A stretch of DNA of 64,000 nt, taken from NCBI RefSeq assembly GCF_016086655.4, contig NC_052131.2:36643705-36707704 (forward strand), in the 5' to 3' direction. The notes beneath the pieces were generated by a model. That model did no database searches and was not told the DNA's origin. It was given only the letters and a program-made list of their open reading frames with translations. The stretch is from Lepeophtheirus salmonis (lineage: Eukaryota > Arthropoda > Copepoda > Siphonostomatoida > Caligidae). The translations under genes and the position numbers were made by a program. Shown in pieces: positions 44,691 to 55,899 of the stretch. The stretch's first letter is position 1; every line of letters begins with the position of its first letter.

Positions 44691-46109
44691 TGAACATGAC
44701 TATTTTTCTGTCATAAAATAATATATATATTACACAAGACTCTGAACATGTAAAAAAATATATATCTATTATTGCAATGAAGACTCTGTCATCATCATTT
44801 GAGTCTCTGAAACGTCTCAAATTTCCATATTCCTTACTCAATAACAATAATAAAAACATCTTTGAGGTTTGCTTGTTTGTGTACTAGTGTTTTTAGAATG
44901 TATGTATGTATACAACATCATAAATAATTAACCTAAGATTGTTTGTAGTTAGTTAGATAGATAGATATACAATATTTCAACATCATCTTGAATTTTGTAG
45001 TCCTACTACAAAGTCTCAAATTGCAATTTATTCTCCATCATTTTTTGGGTTTTAAACACACCATATGTACGTAATATGTATACTAGTCAAGTGTGTGTGT
45101 GCGTTCGAAGTAGACAAATAATATAAATATGTAGTCCTGGAAATAAGAATAATTTGTCAATCGATGTGTTTTTTATCAACAATATACATACATCATACAT
45201 CATAGCGTCTCAATCCAACCAAGATATTTAACAAAAAACTGAAATAAAAAAATATTCATTTGTCTTCCGTCAAAAACCCTACATTTATATATATATGTAT
45301 ATATATATTCACTCCTCTCTGAACCTACGTATTCACGGAATAATATTAAAACATGTACGTTTATATGGTCTAGGATATGACTGTTCCAACCTTTTTCCTA
45401 TGGAGTAGTATTAATAAGAGTAATGGATGTTGGATTGGAAGAGGTAACCATATGTTTTCCTTGTATGGGTGGCTGAAAGAAAGAAAGAAAAAAAAGGAAG
45501 AATAAATCCTATAGATTTTGATGACATTTTTTATTTTGTATACATATTATTATTATGATTTTTTTCCCTTCCCTCTGTTAACATTTATTCTTATTATGAA
45601 AGATTTCTATTAAGAGAAATGAACATAGAGTAGAGTCGAGGGAGGGAGGGAGGGAGAGATTAAACCTATAATACATAATGGAGTCAGACCCACCCTACTG
45701 CAATCAAAAATATAAATGAGAATCATATCTTGGAGAATGCTTCAGGTTTCATTATCATGGGTTACATTTGTAAATTCTAAAAGCAGGACTTTTATGTTGA
45801 AATGACAAGGTGTCCCAGACAATTTGAAGGATGTTTGAGAAATGAGTATCTTAGCTATCATGACGTTATATTAGATTAACTACAAGCAGCTATCCAGAAA
45901 GGAAATAAATGCAAGCCCCACTCCGTCCGTTTCTAGCCCCAAGGATATTGATAGGAATAACTACGATGTGGTTCCTCAATTGTACTTCATAACATAAGAA
46001 CTCTATTCACTTTATTTCCTCACGTTGAGAGTTGTATACAGGGTTGATATTTTTTGGGGGGGAACACATCACATTATTTTCGATCCGGAATTAAATTAGT
46101 GGAAAATCA
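44691..46109. other. Unannotated interval with simple repeats
   Basis: Contains an AT dinucleotide run near 45284-45310, an AAAG-type run near 45477-45500, and the (GGGA)4 tract described below. No gene recognised. Confidence 0.4.
45640..45654 (+). repeat. Perfect (GGGA) tract with G-quadruplex pattern
   Basis: GGGAGGGAGGGAGGG: four G3 runs separated by single A bases. Confidence 0.8.
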
Positions 46110-46640
46110 CGAAGGAGGACAACGAGACATCTTTTCTCTGAACAAAGCAAGCTGAGACAGTTGGAAAGGGCAAATAAGACTTTAAATTTTTTCAAGGCCA
46201 ACCATGGTCTTGGGTCTTGTGGCCAGCACAGGCTCATTTTTGTTAAAGTGATACCTTAGGCTAGAGAATAGTTAGGGGTCACTTCAAGACGGAGCTCTGT
46301 GTCACGAAGCACTCTGTAAGACTCAGGCCTTCCCGATATACAACTTTCTGGACTTTTGGGACCTCAAAATGTGGGCGACCTCCTCTCCAAACACAAACCC
46401 CTTGGACTGTTTTATCCAGGCGAGTCTGGAGGTGAGGATCGTCGCTACCCCTCACAGGAGTGTCCAGTCTATAGAACCTTCCATTAAGAAGGAGTGGACC
46501 AAGATCAAGTCTGAATACATAAATAAGGTCTGCAAGGGATTTAGGCAATTATTAGAGTTGAGGACTCACATGCTGAATAAAAGTTGTGGCAAATACTATT
46601 TTTAGATGATTTAGATAAATAAATGTCCTCACAAAAACCT
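46110..46640 (+). pseudogene. Tc1/mariner-type transposase C-terminal remnant (family F, copy 1)
   Basis: A frame from about 46321 reads QAFPIYNFLDFWDLKMWATS, then SPNTNPLDCFIQASLEVRIV, which holds the third acidic catalytic position in the NPLD motif, then TPHRSVQSIEPSIKKEWTKI and SEYINKVCKGFRQLLEL, the helical C-terminus, with a stop at 46603. Upstream (46140-46260) the text matches the segment LRKLERANKTLNFFKANHGL and a VLGLVAS-like piece in changing frames; copy 63705 has the same region. The part with the second catalytic aspartate is deleted. Inactive. Confidence 0.85.
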
Positions 46641-46929
46641 CTCGTTTAAATTTTACTCTTGAAAAATTGAAAAAAATAAAATATGTAGTAGATAAGATCA
46701 ACCCTATATAATGGCAACAACTTAGAAAATAAAAAATATTACTCAGATTGTATTGTCCTTAGACACCTGAAAAATAAAATCACTAGTAAACATGCTGAGT
46801 GCTAATTTATGACTGACTCTAAGATACAATTATAAAGAATACAAAGAGTTGAAAAGAAGAACAGATTAGAAATACCAGAAAATCATCTTACTGATATTAC
46901 TTTAAGATTCTTATATTACAGTCACTACA
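46641..46929. other. Unannotated DNA
   Basis: Nothing recognised. Confidence 0.4.
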
Positions 46930-47535
46930 CACTTCCCCCTTCAATCAGTTTTTGGCTTAAGGTTATATATTGAAATAGATTTGGTTTTACCCTTCCGCTA
47001 AATAATAAAACTTTTTATAAACCTTCGAACAAACTTAAAAGGTCCACTAAAGAAAGGTTCCAAGGAAGACTTAATCGGAGGATTCAAAACATATACGTAT
47101 GTAGCGTTCATTAATTTCTTGTAAGCAGAATTCAAAATATTTTTCTTTGTGTTGCTGTTGTTATGGTCGGTATTTGCTTGTTTTGTTTTCGCTCTTCTCA
47201 AGATGTAGTAGAGAACCAGACGATCATATATCCTCTCCAAAAACTAATCTTGCAAGGGAATAATTTTTACAAAATTTAGAGGTAGTTCTCAAATCCAATT
47301 TTATATCTGCTAGAATATCAACCCAACCACTGCCTGTTTCCAATATCTTGCATCGCATAGCCTCCTTCAACCTTCGATGCTAACGTTCTATTAGACCATT
47401 GGCTTGGGGATGATAGGGGTGTCTTTATATTTTGGATATTAAAATTATTCATCCGTTTCTCCCAAACTAATGCCCCGAACCCACCTCCACGGTCAGTTGT
47501 TATGATTTTAGGGTGGCCAAATCGGCAAAAAAAAT
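46930..47535 (-). pseudogene. Ty3/Gypsy-type integrase C-terminal fragment
   Basis: On the minus strand from 47528: FCRFGHPKIITTDRGGGFGA, then (47421-47360) HPYHPQANGLIER, a stop, HRRLKEAMRCKILETGSGWV and DILADIKLDLRT. These are signature blocks of LTR-retrotransposon integrases: the TDRG segment around the second catalytic Asp and the PYHPQANG.. E segment with the catalytic Glu. Downstream in another frame (47110-47000) TYVYVLNPPIKSSLEPFFSG and PFKFVRR are the C-terminal domain found at the end of Gypsy-type pol, followed by KTKSISIYNLKP. Reverse transcriptase, RNase H and LTRs were not found in the flanks, so this is a 600 bp relic. Confidence 0.88.
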
Positions 47536-49658
47536 TATTTTTGTAACTAAGGAATTGTTTTTTATAATATACATTTAGTAAGAAGAAAAAAACATTTTAT
47601 TACATCATCAAATGCCTTTGCTGTCCACCTCTCACCAACCCCAAACAAAAATCCAAATAAGGTAACTAAGTGATGGTGTATTATTGTATACAATGAGAGT
47701 TTTATTTTATTTTTTTAATAAGTATTGAAATATCAATACGATTCAGTATCAAAACCAGTAAAAAAAAATATTGTTATTGTAAAAACACTTTTCAAGAATA
47801 GGTATAATACGTTTTTTTTAAAGTGACGTGTGTGAAAATCCAGGACCTACAGGAGTCCGAAAAAAATTTATATATATTTTTTTTTTTAATAAACCACTCG
47901 AAATTTCCTAAAGTTGTAAGAAAAGCGTTTATTGCATAAATTTCTTAAGGCATTATACATTTATTTAAGCCTCCTTAGAGTATAATCAGAAGAGGCAGTG
48001 CTAAGATTTTTCTTTGGGATGTAAACATTTAAAAAAAAATTCCAACAGACATTTCCTTTTTTTTTTCTGTCACTAAAATAAAATGACTTTTTTCTTCTAA
48101 ATAAAATATGAGACCCTTCAATTTTCTCCAAAAATAATAAAAGGCCCTTCTTAGTAGAAAGGATTATAATAGATTTTCATAAGAAAATAGTATAAATCAC
48201 AAAGGACTCCACGTTTTATTGAAATCATTGTATTATTAATCCTAGAATAAACATTTTCCATGTAATTTCCACGGAGGGTTAAGATCAACCCCCCCCCTTT
48301 CACCAGACCTCTTTACCAGACCCAATTTTACTGAATGCAGGCTCTATGTAGACTCAGCTTAAGGAAGTGCATTGGAGACACCAATCCTAGGTTCCACGTC
48401 TCATATTTTGACGTAGAAAATAGCCACCCTCGCTTTGTACATATTGAGAGTTATAAAAAAATTATCCCATTTTGTCTTGGCATCAGGCCTAGCTCATAGT
48501 AAAATTTGTTCTGAAAGGCAAGTTTACCTTTTTAAAAAAAAGATTAAAGATTGAATTTCTTTTGTTTTAGATAATTCTATTTTTATTCTTGGAATTTTTC
48601 AGAAGGATAACTTTAACATTGGCAGAATATAAATAACTAATTTGATATATATTTACAACTACAATTTTCTACCTTATTGAGAAGACGACAATGGGCTTTT
48701 CTCCCATCCCCCCCCATTAAACTTGATTTGTTGCTGAGAGAGACTAGCGGTGACCTGATTAATTGCCAAATTAACTTTTCTCCGACGCAGCTACTACTAA
48801 ATTAGGACCGTTTCCTTAGGGATAATCTGTTAAAATTATTATTCAAGAAAATAAAAATATTTTTCTCCGTTGAAACAATTTTACAATTGTTTTGTGGCAT
48901 TTTTCTGGGTTTCTTTTAATTGTATTTAGATTTCAAACAACTACAATGAATTGGTAATCAGGGGCATTGATAATCAGTGTATTCCTTGGTCGGACACTGG
49001 TATGTCACTACTGAGTTTGTTCATGAACATCTATCCTTCTAAAACAACTTGCACCGAGATCGGTTTGTAAAAAGTACCTATACATGGAAGTTGAAATGAC
49101 TTTTACTCAGTGCCTTATATTTTAACGGACAATCAGGTTCAAAATATTACAAATTAATTATATTATTAGTATGACAGAAGAGTATCAAATAACTCTTTCT
49201 CATCAGTTGGAAATGTGTCGCATTTTTGATATCTTATCAGGTGGTGTTTGTGTCTCTCTTTCTCATCGACTGCTACATTGACAATATTTTTTTGTGTGTA
49301 AATGTATCTCCGATGGGGGATATAAAGCATTTAGTATGTGTACTTTTTTTTCTGCCATGATATATGTATGTAATGTACGTACATGAGTTCGTGCAAGGTA
49401 AACTTTTGAAATTTGATAGCACACTGTTTCTCCTCCTCTGCTTATCTCATAAACTAATTGAGAAAAAAAATAAATAAAAATAAACCTTCACCGTTTTTGC
49501 TCTCTTAATAATAATAAGAATAATAACTCAGCCATCCCTTGTGAAAACGAGAAGAACTTTTACGTGTAAACAACACAAGGGAGGATGAAGATCACTTGTT
49601 ATTTATCATGTCCTTCTTGATTTTTAAAAATAACTAACATGCATATATACGGCTTGTT
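47536..49658. other. Unannotated AT-rich interval
   Basis: No gene or repeat end recognised. C runs of eight to nine bases occur at 48291 and 48707. GC-richer text at 48690-48830 has no convincing coding frame. Confidence 0.4.
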
Positions 49659-50440
49659 CAGGGACGTCGGCAAGATATTAAGAATGTTTACCTTAGAAAA
49701 TTGAATATTTAAAAAAAATTAATTTGATTTTTAATTTTTTTTTGAAAAAAATTAACTTTTCTGTCAATAACAGTGGATTTCGGGAATTTTTTGTGAATAG
49801 CCATGAACTAATGATTCTTTTTTCTCCGAAAAAAATTATTATTTTAATTTTTTAGTGAACAGCTGTGGATTTTTGCTATTATTTTCGAGAAAAAAATTAT
49901 TTTTTAATAACAGTCATAGATTTTTGATTTTTTTTTTCCAAAAAAGATACTTTTTGTGAATAACTATAGATTTTAGAATTTTTTTTTTTTTTAATTACTA
50001 ATTAAAATTTTTTGTTAACAGCACTGAATTTTTGAATTTTTTTTCCAAAAAATATTATTTTGTGATTATAGCTATTTATTTTTGAAATTTTTTTCCAAAA
50101 AATTTTCTTTTTTGTAAATAGCTCAAGATTTTTTAATTTATTAATTATTTGATAATAGCAATGCAATTTTTGATATTTTTTTCCAAAAAATTTACTTTTT
50201 TGTGAATAGCCATGGATTTAAAAAGTGTTTTCCAAAAACCTCAATATTTTTTTGTGAACAACCGTGGATTTTTGAAATTATTTTCAAAATAAAAAGAATT
50301 TTTTACAAAAAATTTCCAAAAAAATGTAAATAGTTGTGGGTTTTGTTATATTTTTTTCAAAGAAAATTAATATTATTTTTATTTTTTTTTCAAAAAAATA
50401 AAATTTTCAAAATAATATACATAATCCTACGGACGTCCTG
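49659..50440 (-). mobile_element. Family A hAT-like non-autonomous element, copy 9 (long form)
   Basis: It starts CAGGGACGTCGGCAAG and ends ATAATCCTACGGACGTCCTG, inverted family ends starting with CAGG and closing with CCTG as hAT elements do. The 782 bp interior repeats a roughly 60-110 bp phrase (AGCTGTGGATTTTTG / TTTTTTTCCAAAAAA) about eight times. No exact flanking duplication is visible. Confidence 0.85.
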
Positions 50441-51144
50441 ATGTTTTAACTTCTTTTGGAATCTAATCAATGAAGAAGATTGCATTATCCCCAATAGAGT
50501 GTTTTCATGTAACTCAGCACTCTTTATATTAGCCATTTTGGGTTTCAAAACAGTTAAGTTTTACTTCAATGAGTATTAAGGCAACTTTTGGATGTGATAA
50601 TGGGAAACCCAACAAATGAAACGACATTCACCTTACTGTCTATTAAAAATTTATCTCTCTATTGCTTAGACTTATTATATACCTGACTCTAAAATGTATT
50701 AACAGAATGTTGTATACAAGACTATTTCTAAATTTGATATAGAAATCAATTATTACAATTGAAAGACACAGATATATTTCTCTAATTTTCAACTCTTATC
50801 GTTCCAATACCATAAATTAATATATATAAAAGTACAAATCTAGCAATTTTGAGCGATTTTCAGTCCAATTGTGATTCATTTTATTCAAATATGAGTGTTT
50901 ATCATTCCCATCAAATAGTAGTTAATGCATGTATTCCGTCTTTATTTATCCATAAGGCCATTTGATGAAGTTTAATCAAAATTTATTGGACATTTGTCCA
51001 TTTTATTTCGTAAAAATATCAAGCAACATGGCGTCTCCTTCAATTATGATGCAATTTATGGCGTCAGTATAAATACACCATCTCAATGGCTGCTTTAGAG
51101 CGTTTGTACTGACTTTACAGATCACATCATACACAATTTTGGGG
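50441..51144. other. Unannotated DNA
   Basis: Nothing recognised. Confidence 0.4.
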
Positions 51145-51490
51145 TCCCTGAGTTGATATTTTTACAAAAAAATTAACTTACAGTATAGTTATAGATTATT
51201 GAGTTGTTTTTTTTAACATCTAATGTTGGACAAATATTATTATAAAACTGTAATAATATTTTTTTGAGAAAAAAATTATACTATTTTAATTTTTTTCTGA
51301 AAAAGGGTAATATTTTAATTTTTTTCAAAAAATGTAATATTTCAAATTTTTTTCCAAAAAAATTATTTTTAATAAATTACTTTTAATTTTGGCAACTGTT
51401 TATTAAAAGTTTTAATATTTTTCAATTTAAATTTTGAAATTTTTTTCCCCAAAAATTGAATTTTTTGTGAACTCTATTATAGTCTATAAT
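51145..51490 (-). mobile_element. Family A fragment, copy 10
   Basis: The TTTTTTTCCAAAAAAATTAT, TTTTGAAATTTTTTTCCCCA and GTGAACTCTATTATAG text has family A character, and TTTGGGGTCCCTGAG at the left may be a ruined end. No terminal repeats are intact. It abuts the truncated family B copy that follows. Confidence 0.5.
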
Positions 51491-51496
51491 AAATTA

Positions 51497-52136
51497 CTCG
51501 AAGAAGTTGGACGTCTATAGGACCAACGTCTACGACACCAGCAAGTCTGAAACGTTGTTGAAGAAGTAGAGCTCTGTCAAAAAGTCCAAACTGGAGCCGG
51601 AGGAGTTAAAGAAATCCGCCCAGATCAATCCTCTCAAGTGCATGAGGGTCTTTGCAAGAGATCTTGAGGTTTCACACCAGACTGTCGAGTGAGCTATCAA
51701 ACAAGTGGGTGGAAAGAGCCTTGTGAGGGTGGACAGGCTAATTTTCACAGCAAAAATGAAAGAACCCCAACTCATCCGTTGCAAGACCCTTTTGACACTT
51801 TTGGGCCCCCTACAACCCTGATTCCAACCCCTTCGAATACACCTTTTAGGTGCATAACGAGATGAAAGCCTGCAGTTTCCTTCATCTAAACAAAGAGGCA
51901 CTCAAGCCACTATATCTAGCACTGGGACAATATGACAGAGTAATGCATCTGCAGCGGGTGCCAGGCTTCTGTGCTCCCAGGAAGCCATAACTGCCCCTAA
52001 GGGCAGCTACATTAATGATTAAGAGGGCTCAATCACACATCCATTTATAGTAGTAATTTTGTCTATTATTAATTAATAAATTATATGTTGTTGAAGTATA
52101 AAATTGAAAGTGTTTAGATTTTAATTGACCATTTGG
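51497..52136 (+). mobile_element. Family B Tc1/mariner-type deletion derivative, copy 7 (5'-truncated)
   Basis: The left terminal repeat and leader are missing. Sequence starts within the N-terminal coding region and includes KSETLLKK, EPEELKKSAQINPLK, CMRVFARDLEVSHQTVE (second helix-turn-helix, with a stop where R is expected) and AIKQVGGKSLVRVDRL. The deletion junction lies near 51785-51815. C-terminal text follows, ending in GGCAGCTACATTAATGATTA, then the 3' tail and a diverged right end (GATTTTAATTGACCATTTGG). A 123-codon minus-strand open frame (51901-51530) is antisense to this coding region and is not a gene. Confidence 0.85.
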
Positions 52137-53142
52137 GATCTATTTATTCGTGCCTTCATAGTATATGAGAGCTTTCTTTTCCCTCTTATTTTGAAAGGAG
52201 CTCTTACAAATAACTCACTTTTAATTAAAAAACACACACTCACAAATAAAAACTTCTTATTGAGTCAAGGCAACAACAAGTAAATGATATCAGATTAATT
52301 GTAATTATAATATTAGGTGGAATCCTTGTTTGTTTGTTTTTTTGGACGCCTTTAGACATGTAAGCAGAGATCCCTTTTCCCTGAAAATCAACACAATTTT
52401 CTAAGTCTTCTTCTCCCAAAAGATAAAACAAGAAGCAATCAACAAAAACACAAAAGATCATTCAGTCAAAAGAGAGATGAGGAAATCCCACGGGGGGAAT
52501 TGTTTGTCTTATTTTGCAAATTACTTATATTTCTATTTCAACACTTTTTATTAATTAGAGTCTCTTGTGAGTTCTAATCGTTCCACACTATCTCCATCCA
52601 CATAATATGTTCAATGTACATTATAATAACCTATACATAAAACATTCTACATATTTCGTGTAACCATGATACGATTTTAATACTCTTATAATATGTATAT
52701 TGTATAATATGTATCTATTCAAAAATGGGGAGGGCATGGAACGTGACTCGACAAAGAATTTGAACGGATATCAAAATGTTGAACGATGAAACATTATAAT
52801 AACAAAAACAAGAGAAGAAGAAAAAAAAAGTAATATTTGACATGGATCATCTTTATTTTGGGAAATCATATATTCAAAGTCTGAATAATAAAATACATAT
52901 GTACGTTGAATAAGAGGAAGAGGGGATTCATCCATGTTGGTGGTTTTTACAATATTTATTTATTGGCGTTTTGACTACTTCTTTAGTCCCGTACGTATAG
53001 GGGGCTGTATGTCGGGAAATAGGGGCAAATTACCCCAAATGGGGTAATTTAGAAAATTTTAGGGGTATTGATGTTATTTCCATGCCAAAAAGAAGGACTT
53101 TTACTTCCTATAGTTATATGAAACAAACATCATGCCAATATA
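52137..53142. other. Unannotated interval with a perfect hairpin at its end
   Basis: AAATTACCCC (53027-53036) and GGGGTAATTT (53041-53050) form a perfect 10 bp stem around AAAT. A 25 bp stretch at 52926-52950 resembles 55637-55661. No gene recognised. Confidence 0.4.
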
Positions 53143-53355
53143 ATGGGCGTCCACAGGGGAAAGGGGGGTGTAGGGGCATTGAAACATTACTAATATGAAA
53201 ATAAATGATTTTGAGAAGGCATGGGAAAATTTTCTTCAAGGATTTATTTTATTAGAAAAAGGTCCTTCGATCAAATTTTGCTGTGGAGTAAAATATTTTA
53301 ATTTTTGAAATGTTTTATAAGAAATTTAAAAAAACATATATATATATAATTCTTG
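53143..53355 (-). mobile_element. Family A fragment, copy 11 (diverged)
   Basis: ATGGGCGTCCACAGGGGAAA followed by GGGGGGTGTAGGGGCATT resembles the inverted right end seen at 29805 and 1702. The rest has weak family phrases and ends in CTTGGAACGACCCTCC. Boundaries are approximate. Confidence 0.5.
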
Positions 53356-53513
53356 GAACGACCCTCCACCAGTTTGGGGTTAATTAATTTTAATACAAGT
53401 TCTTTTTTTGTGGTAATGCTCAAAAAATTTACTACACCCTTTCTTTAAACAATATTTGTGCATCCCCCCCCACCCAACCCTAAGGAATTTAACTGAAATT
53501 GGACATGAAGCAA

Positions 53514-53980
53514 GGGTATACAGATTGGATTTTAAGAGGGGTGGGACCTAAGACAACAATAATTTTTTTAAATTTATTCCTAAAAATTGTTTAAGAAACG
53601 TACAATTCCTACAAAATTTCTAAATTGTCGTATTTATAGGGCCCACTAGGGGTTTTTATATCCTGACAAAGAATTCTTCTATGTCCTCTTAACTAAGAAT
53701 CCTTTCTGTACTCAGTAAATGAACCTGGGGCCTATAACTATGATTTTAAAAGTGTGGTACCTGGGACAATTATAAAATTTTAAAAGGGGGCAAAAATTGG
53801 CCCTTGAAATGTATAATTCCTAAAAAAGTTTTTTTTGTCTTATTTATGGGGGCATCTAAGGGGTTTGTATTTCGAGATAAACCAAGGTTATACAGGTATG
53901 ATTTTAAGGACGTAAGGCCTAAGACAGCATAAAAATACTTAAAGAATTCCTAAAAATGTCTTCCTTGTCGTATTTTTTGA
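53514..53980 (+). repeat. Degenerate tandem repeat, three units
   Basis: GATTTTAAG-type anchors recur: GGTATACAGATTGGATTTTA (53516) with GGACCTAAGACAACAAT, CCTATAACTATGATTTTAAA (53731) with GGTACCTGGGACAATTAT, and GGTTATACAGGTATGATTTT (53886) with AGGCCTAAGACAGCATAA. Each is followed by AATTCCTA..AAA and TCGTATTTAT or TCTTATTTAT. The units are about 217 and 155 bp apart. Confidence 0.6.
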
Positions 53981-54198
53981 TCACTTTTTTTCTTTTTAAA
54001 AGGAAATTTTTTTTGGAATTACCTGTTTTAGAACAGACAAATTGTCTGAAATGACATTTTATTTTGGTCACATTTAACTATGAACTTTTTTTTTTCAAAT
54101 TGTGACGAAAGAAATCCAAGCATTGACAATATCCTTTCCTTTCTTCATAAAAAAAGGATGTTATTAGGAAAAGGTTGAGGCCATAATTTTATAAAGGG
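53981..54198. other. Short unannotated stretch
   Basis: Nothing recognised. Confidence 0.4.
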
Positions 54199-54206
54199 GT
54201 TGTAAC

Positions 54207-55127
54207 CAGAGTTGGGCAAGTGAATGCAACTTAACCTAACTTGGATAAGTTAATTAACTTTTAGCTTAACTAGTTAATTATTTAAACAGCGTTATTTTAA
54301 CTTCAACTTAACTAGTTAATTTTTGTTTATCAAAATTAATTTTTAACTTAACTTGTTAATTTTTTGTTTATCAAAATTAATTTTTAACTTAACTTGTTAA
54401 TTTTTTAAACGGCGTTATCTTAACTTTAACTTAACTTGATTAAGTTAATTAGTTAAAGTTAAATTTATTTTGTTGTTCTAAGTTGAAATACTCAAACACT
54501 ATCTTGAAGTAACCGTTAGTTCTCCAATAATTTAGGTAAACACTGTGTCGACACTGTTTGTTTTATTAAACTTTTTAACGTGGTTAATCAACATCAAATT
54601 GAGAAAAATGATATTTTCTCAGTGTCGTAGAAAATGTCGTTTTCATATTATCTCGGATATTTTTATAATTTTATTTATAGTTTAAAATAAGATAGAAACT
54701 CAAAATTATATAAAATTCTAGCTGTCTTTGACTTCCATTTTAGTAATAACTTGAATCTGTATTTTTTTTTTTCTTGATTGTTCAATTAGAAGTGGAGAAA
54801 ATTTCAGCCAGAGAGATCGACAGAATAATCATTATTAAAAAGCCTTGACATGTCTCTCTTTGGACATACTTAAATAGTTGTTTTTTTAATATCAAAATTT
54901 ATTTTAACTTAACCAAGGTTGGGTGAGTTAATTTAATTTAAATTACATGTAAACTTAATTAACTTACTTAACTAGTTAAAAAACATAAACTTGAAATTTA
55001 ATTAAACTTAACTAGTTAATTTTCATAGAAATCGAAATTAACTTTAATTCAATTAGTTATAAAAAATATAATAATAATTAACTTTAACTTAACCAGTTAA
55101 AAAGATATGTTAGCTTGCCCATCACTG
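54207..55127 (+). mobile_element. hAT-like non-autonomous element (family O) rich in AACTTAACTAGTTAA
   Basis: The ends are CAGAGTTGGGCAAG and CTTGCCCATCACTG, inverted repeats in the hAT style (CAGTGATGGGCAAG). The flanking octamers GTTGTAAC (54199-54206) and GTTCTAAC (55128-55135) differ at one position. The interior contains more than a dozen copies of AACTTAACTAGTTAATTTTT-like text on both sides, including a local near-perfect duplication at 54325-54410, and a less repetitive centre (54480-54890). No transposase coding region, so the element depended on another source for mobility. Confidence 0.9.
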
Positions 55128-55135
55128 GTTCTAAC

Positions 55136-55899
55136 ATCCCATCCTCTCCTAAAAAATGGGTATACCCCAAATGAATATATATTTTTTTTTAAATAAAAAC
55201 TACAGAATTTGTGACTGCATCCTCAACAAGTTATTATATTTAACAATGTGCCTCTCAGTGACCTAAGATTACTGACAACTGATGAGTGTAATAATAACAT
55301 AACTGTAAATAAATTGACATTTTAAAAAAATAATAATAATAATTACAAATTTTCAATGAGAGAGTTCAAAACTTTAAAATTTATGATCACATTTTTTGTA
55401 GGACCTTTTAATTAAAAAAGACATTTCGTTTTTCTCAGAATTTAAATATTCTATTTTTTCACGACAATAGTTGTCTTTCTAACAAAATAAAACAAAATTA
55501 CTTACATACATCAAATTTTTCGAAGAACATTTCATCTTTTCCACTAACATATCCAATTGGTCATGACCCTGAGGACTAATGCTACCTTTTAAAACCACTG
55601 AATATTGCATATAAACTGTAATGCATATATAATAAGGATCCACCCATGTTGGTGGCTTTTATAGAATGAATTTATGTATTTGCATTTTAAATATATTTAA
55701 CAAAAATAAGGAAAGGAGAGAATCAAATTTGAGTCAAATATAGCCTTTGTAGTCAAATGTGTAGGATGAATTAATACCCCAAGAACCTTAGCTATGGTTT
55801 AAATCTGTCATTTAATTTATTAGCCCCGGTATGGGCCTATCCAATAAATTCGGTCAATTTCTCATTAAGATAAGATGAGTATCTATTTTGGCTACTGAA
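55136..55899. other. Unannotated AT-rich DNA
   Basis: Nothing recognised except the 25 bp match at 55637-55661 to 52926-52950. Confidence 0.4.

Noticed and set aside
46279..46548. 89-codon open frame on the minus strand
   Set aside because: It is antisense to the family F transposase C-terminus.
51530..51901. 123-codon open frame on the minus strand, the longest in the window
   Set aside because: It is antisense to the family B transposase relic, which reads sensibly on the plus strand.
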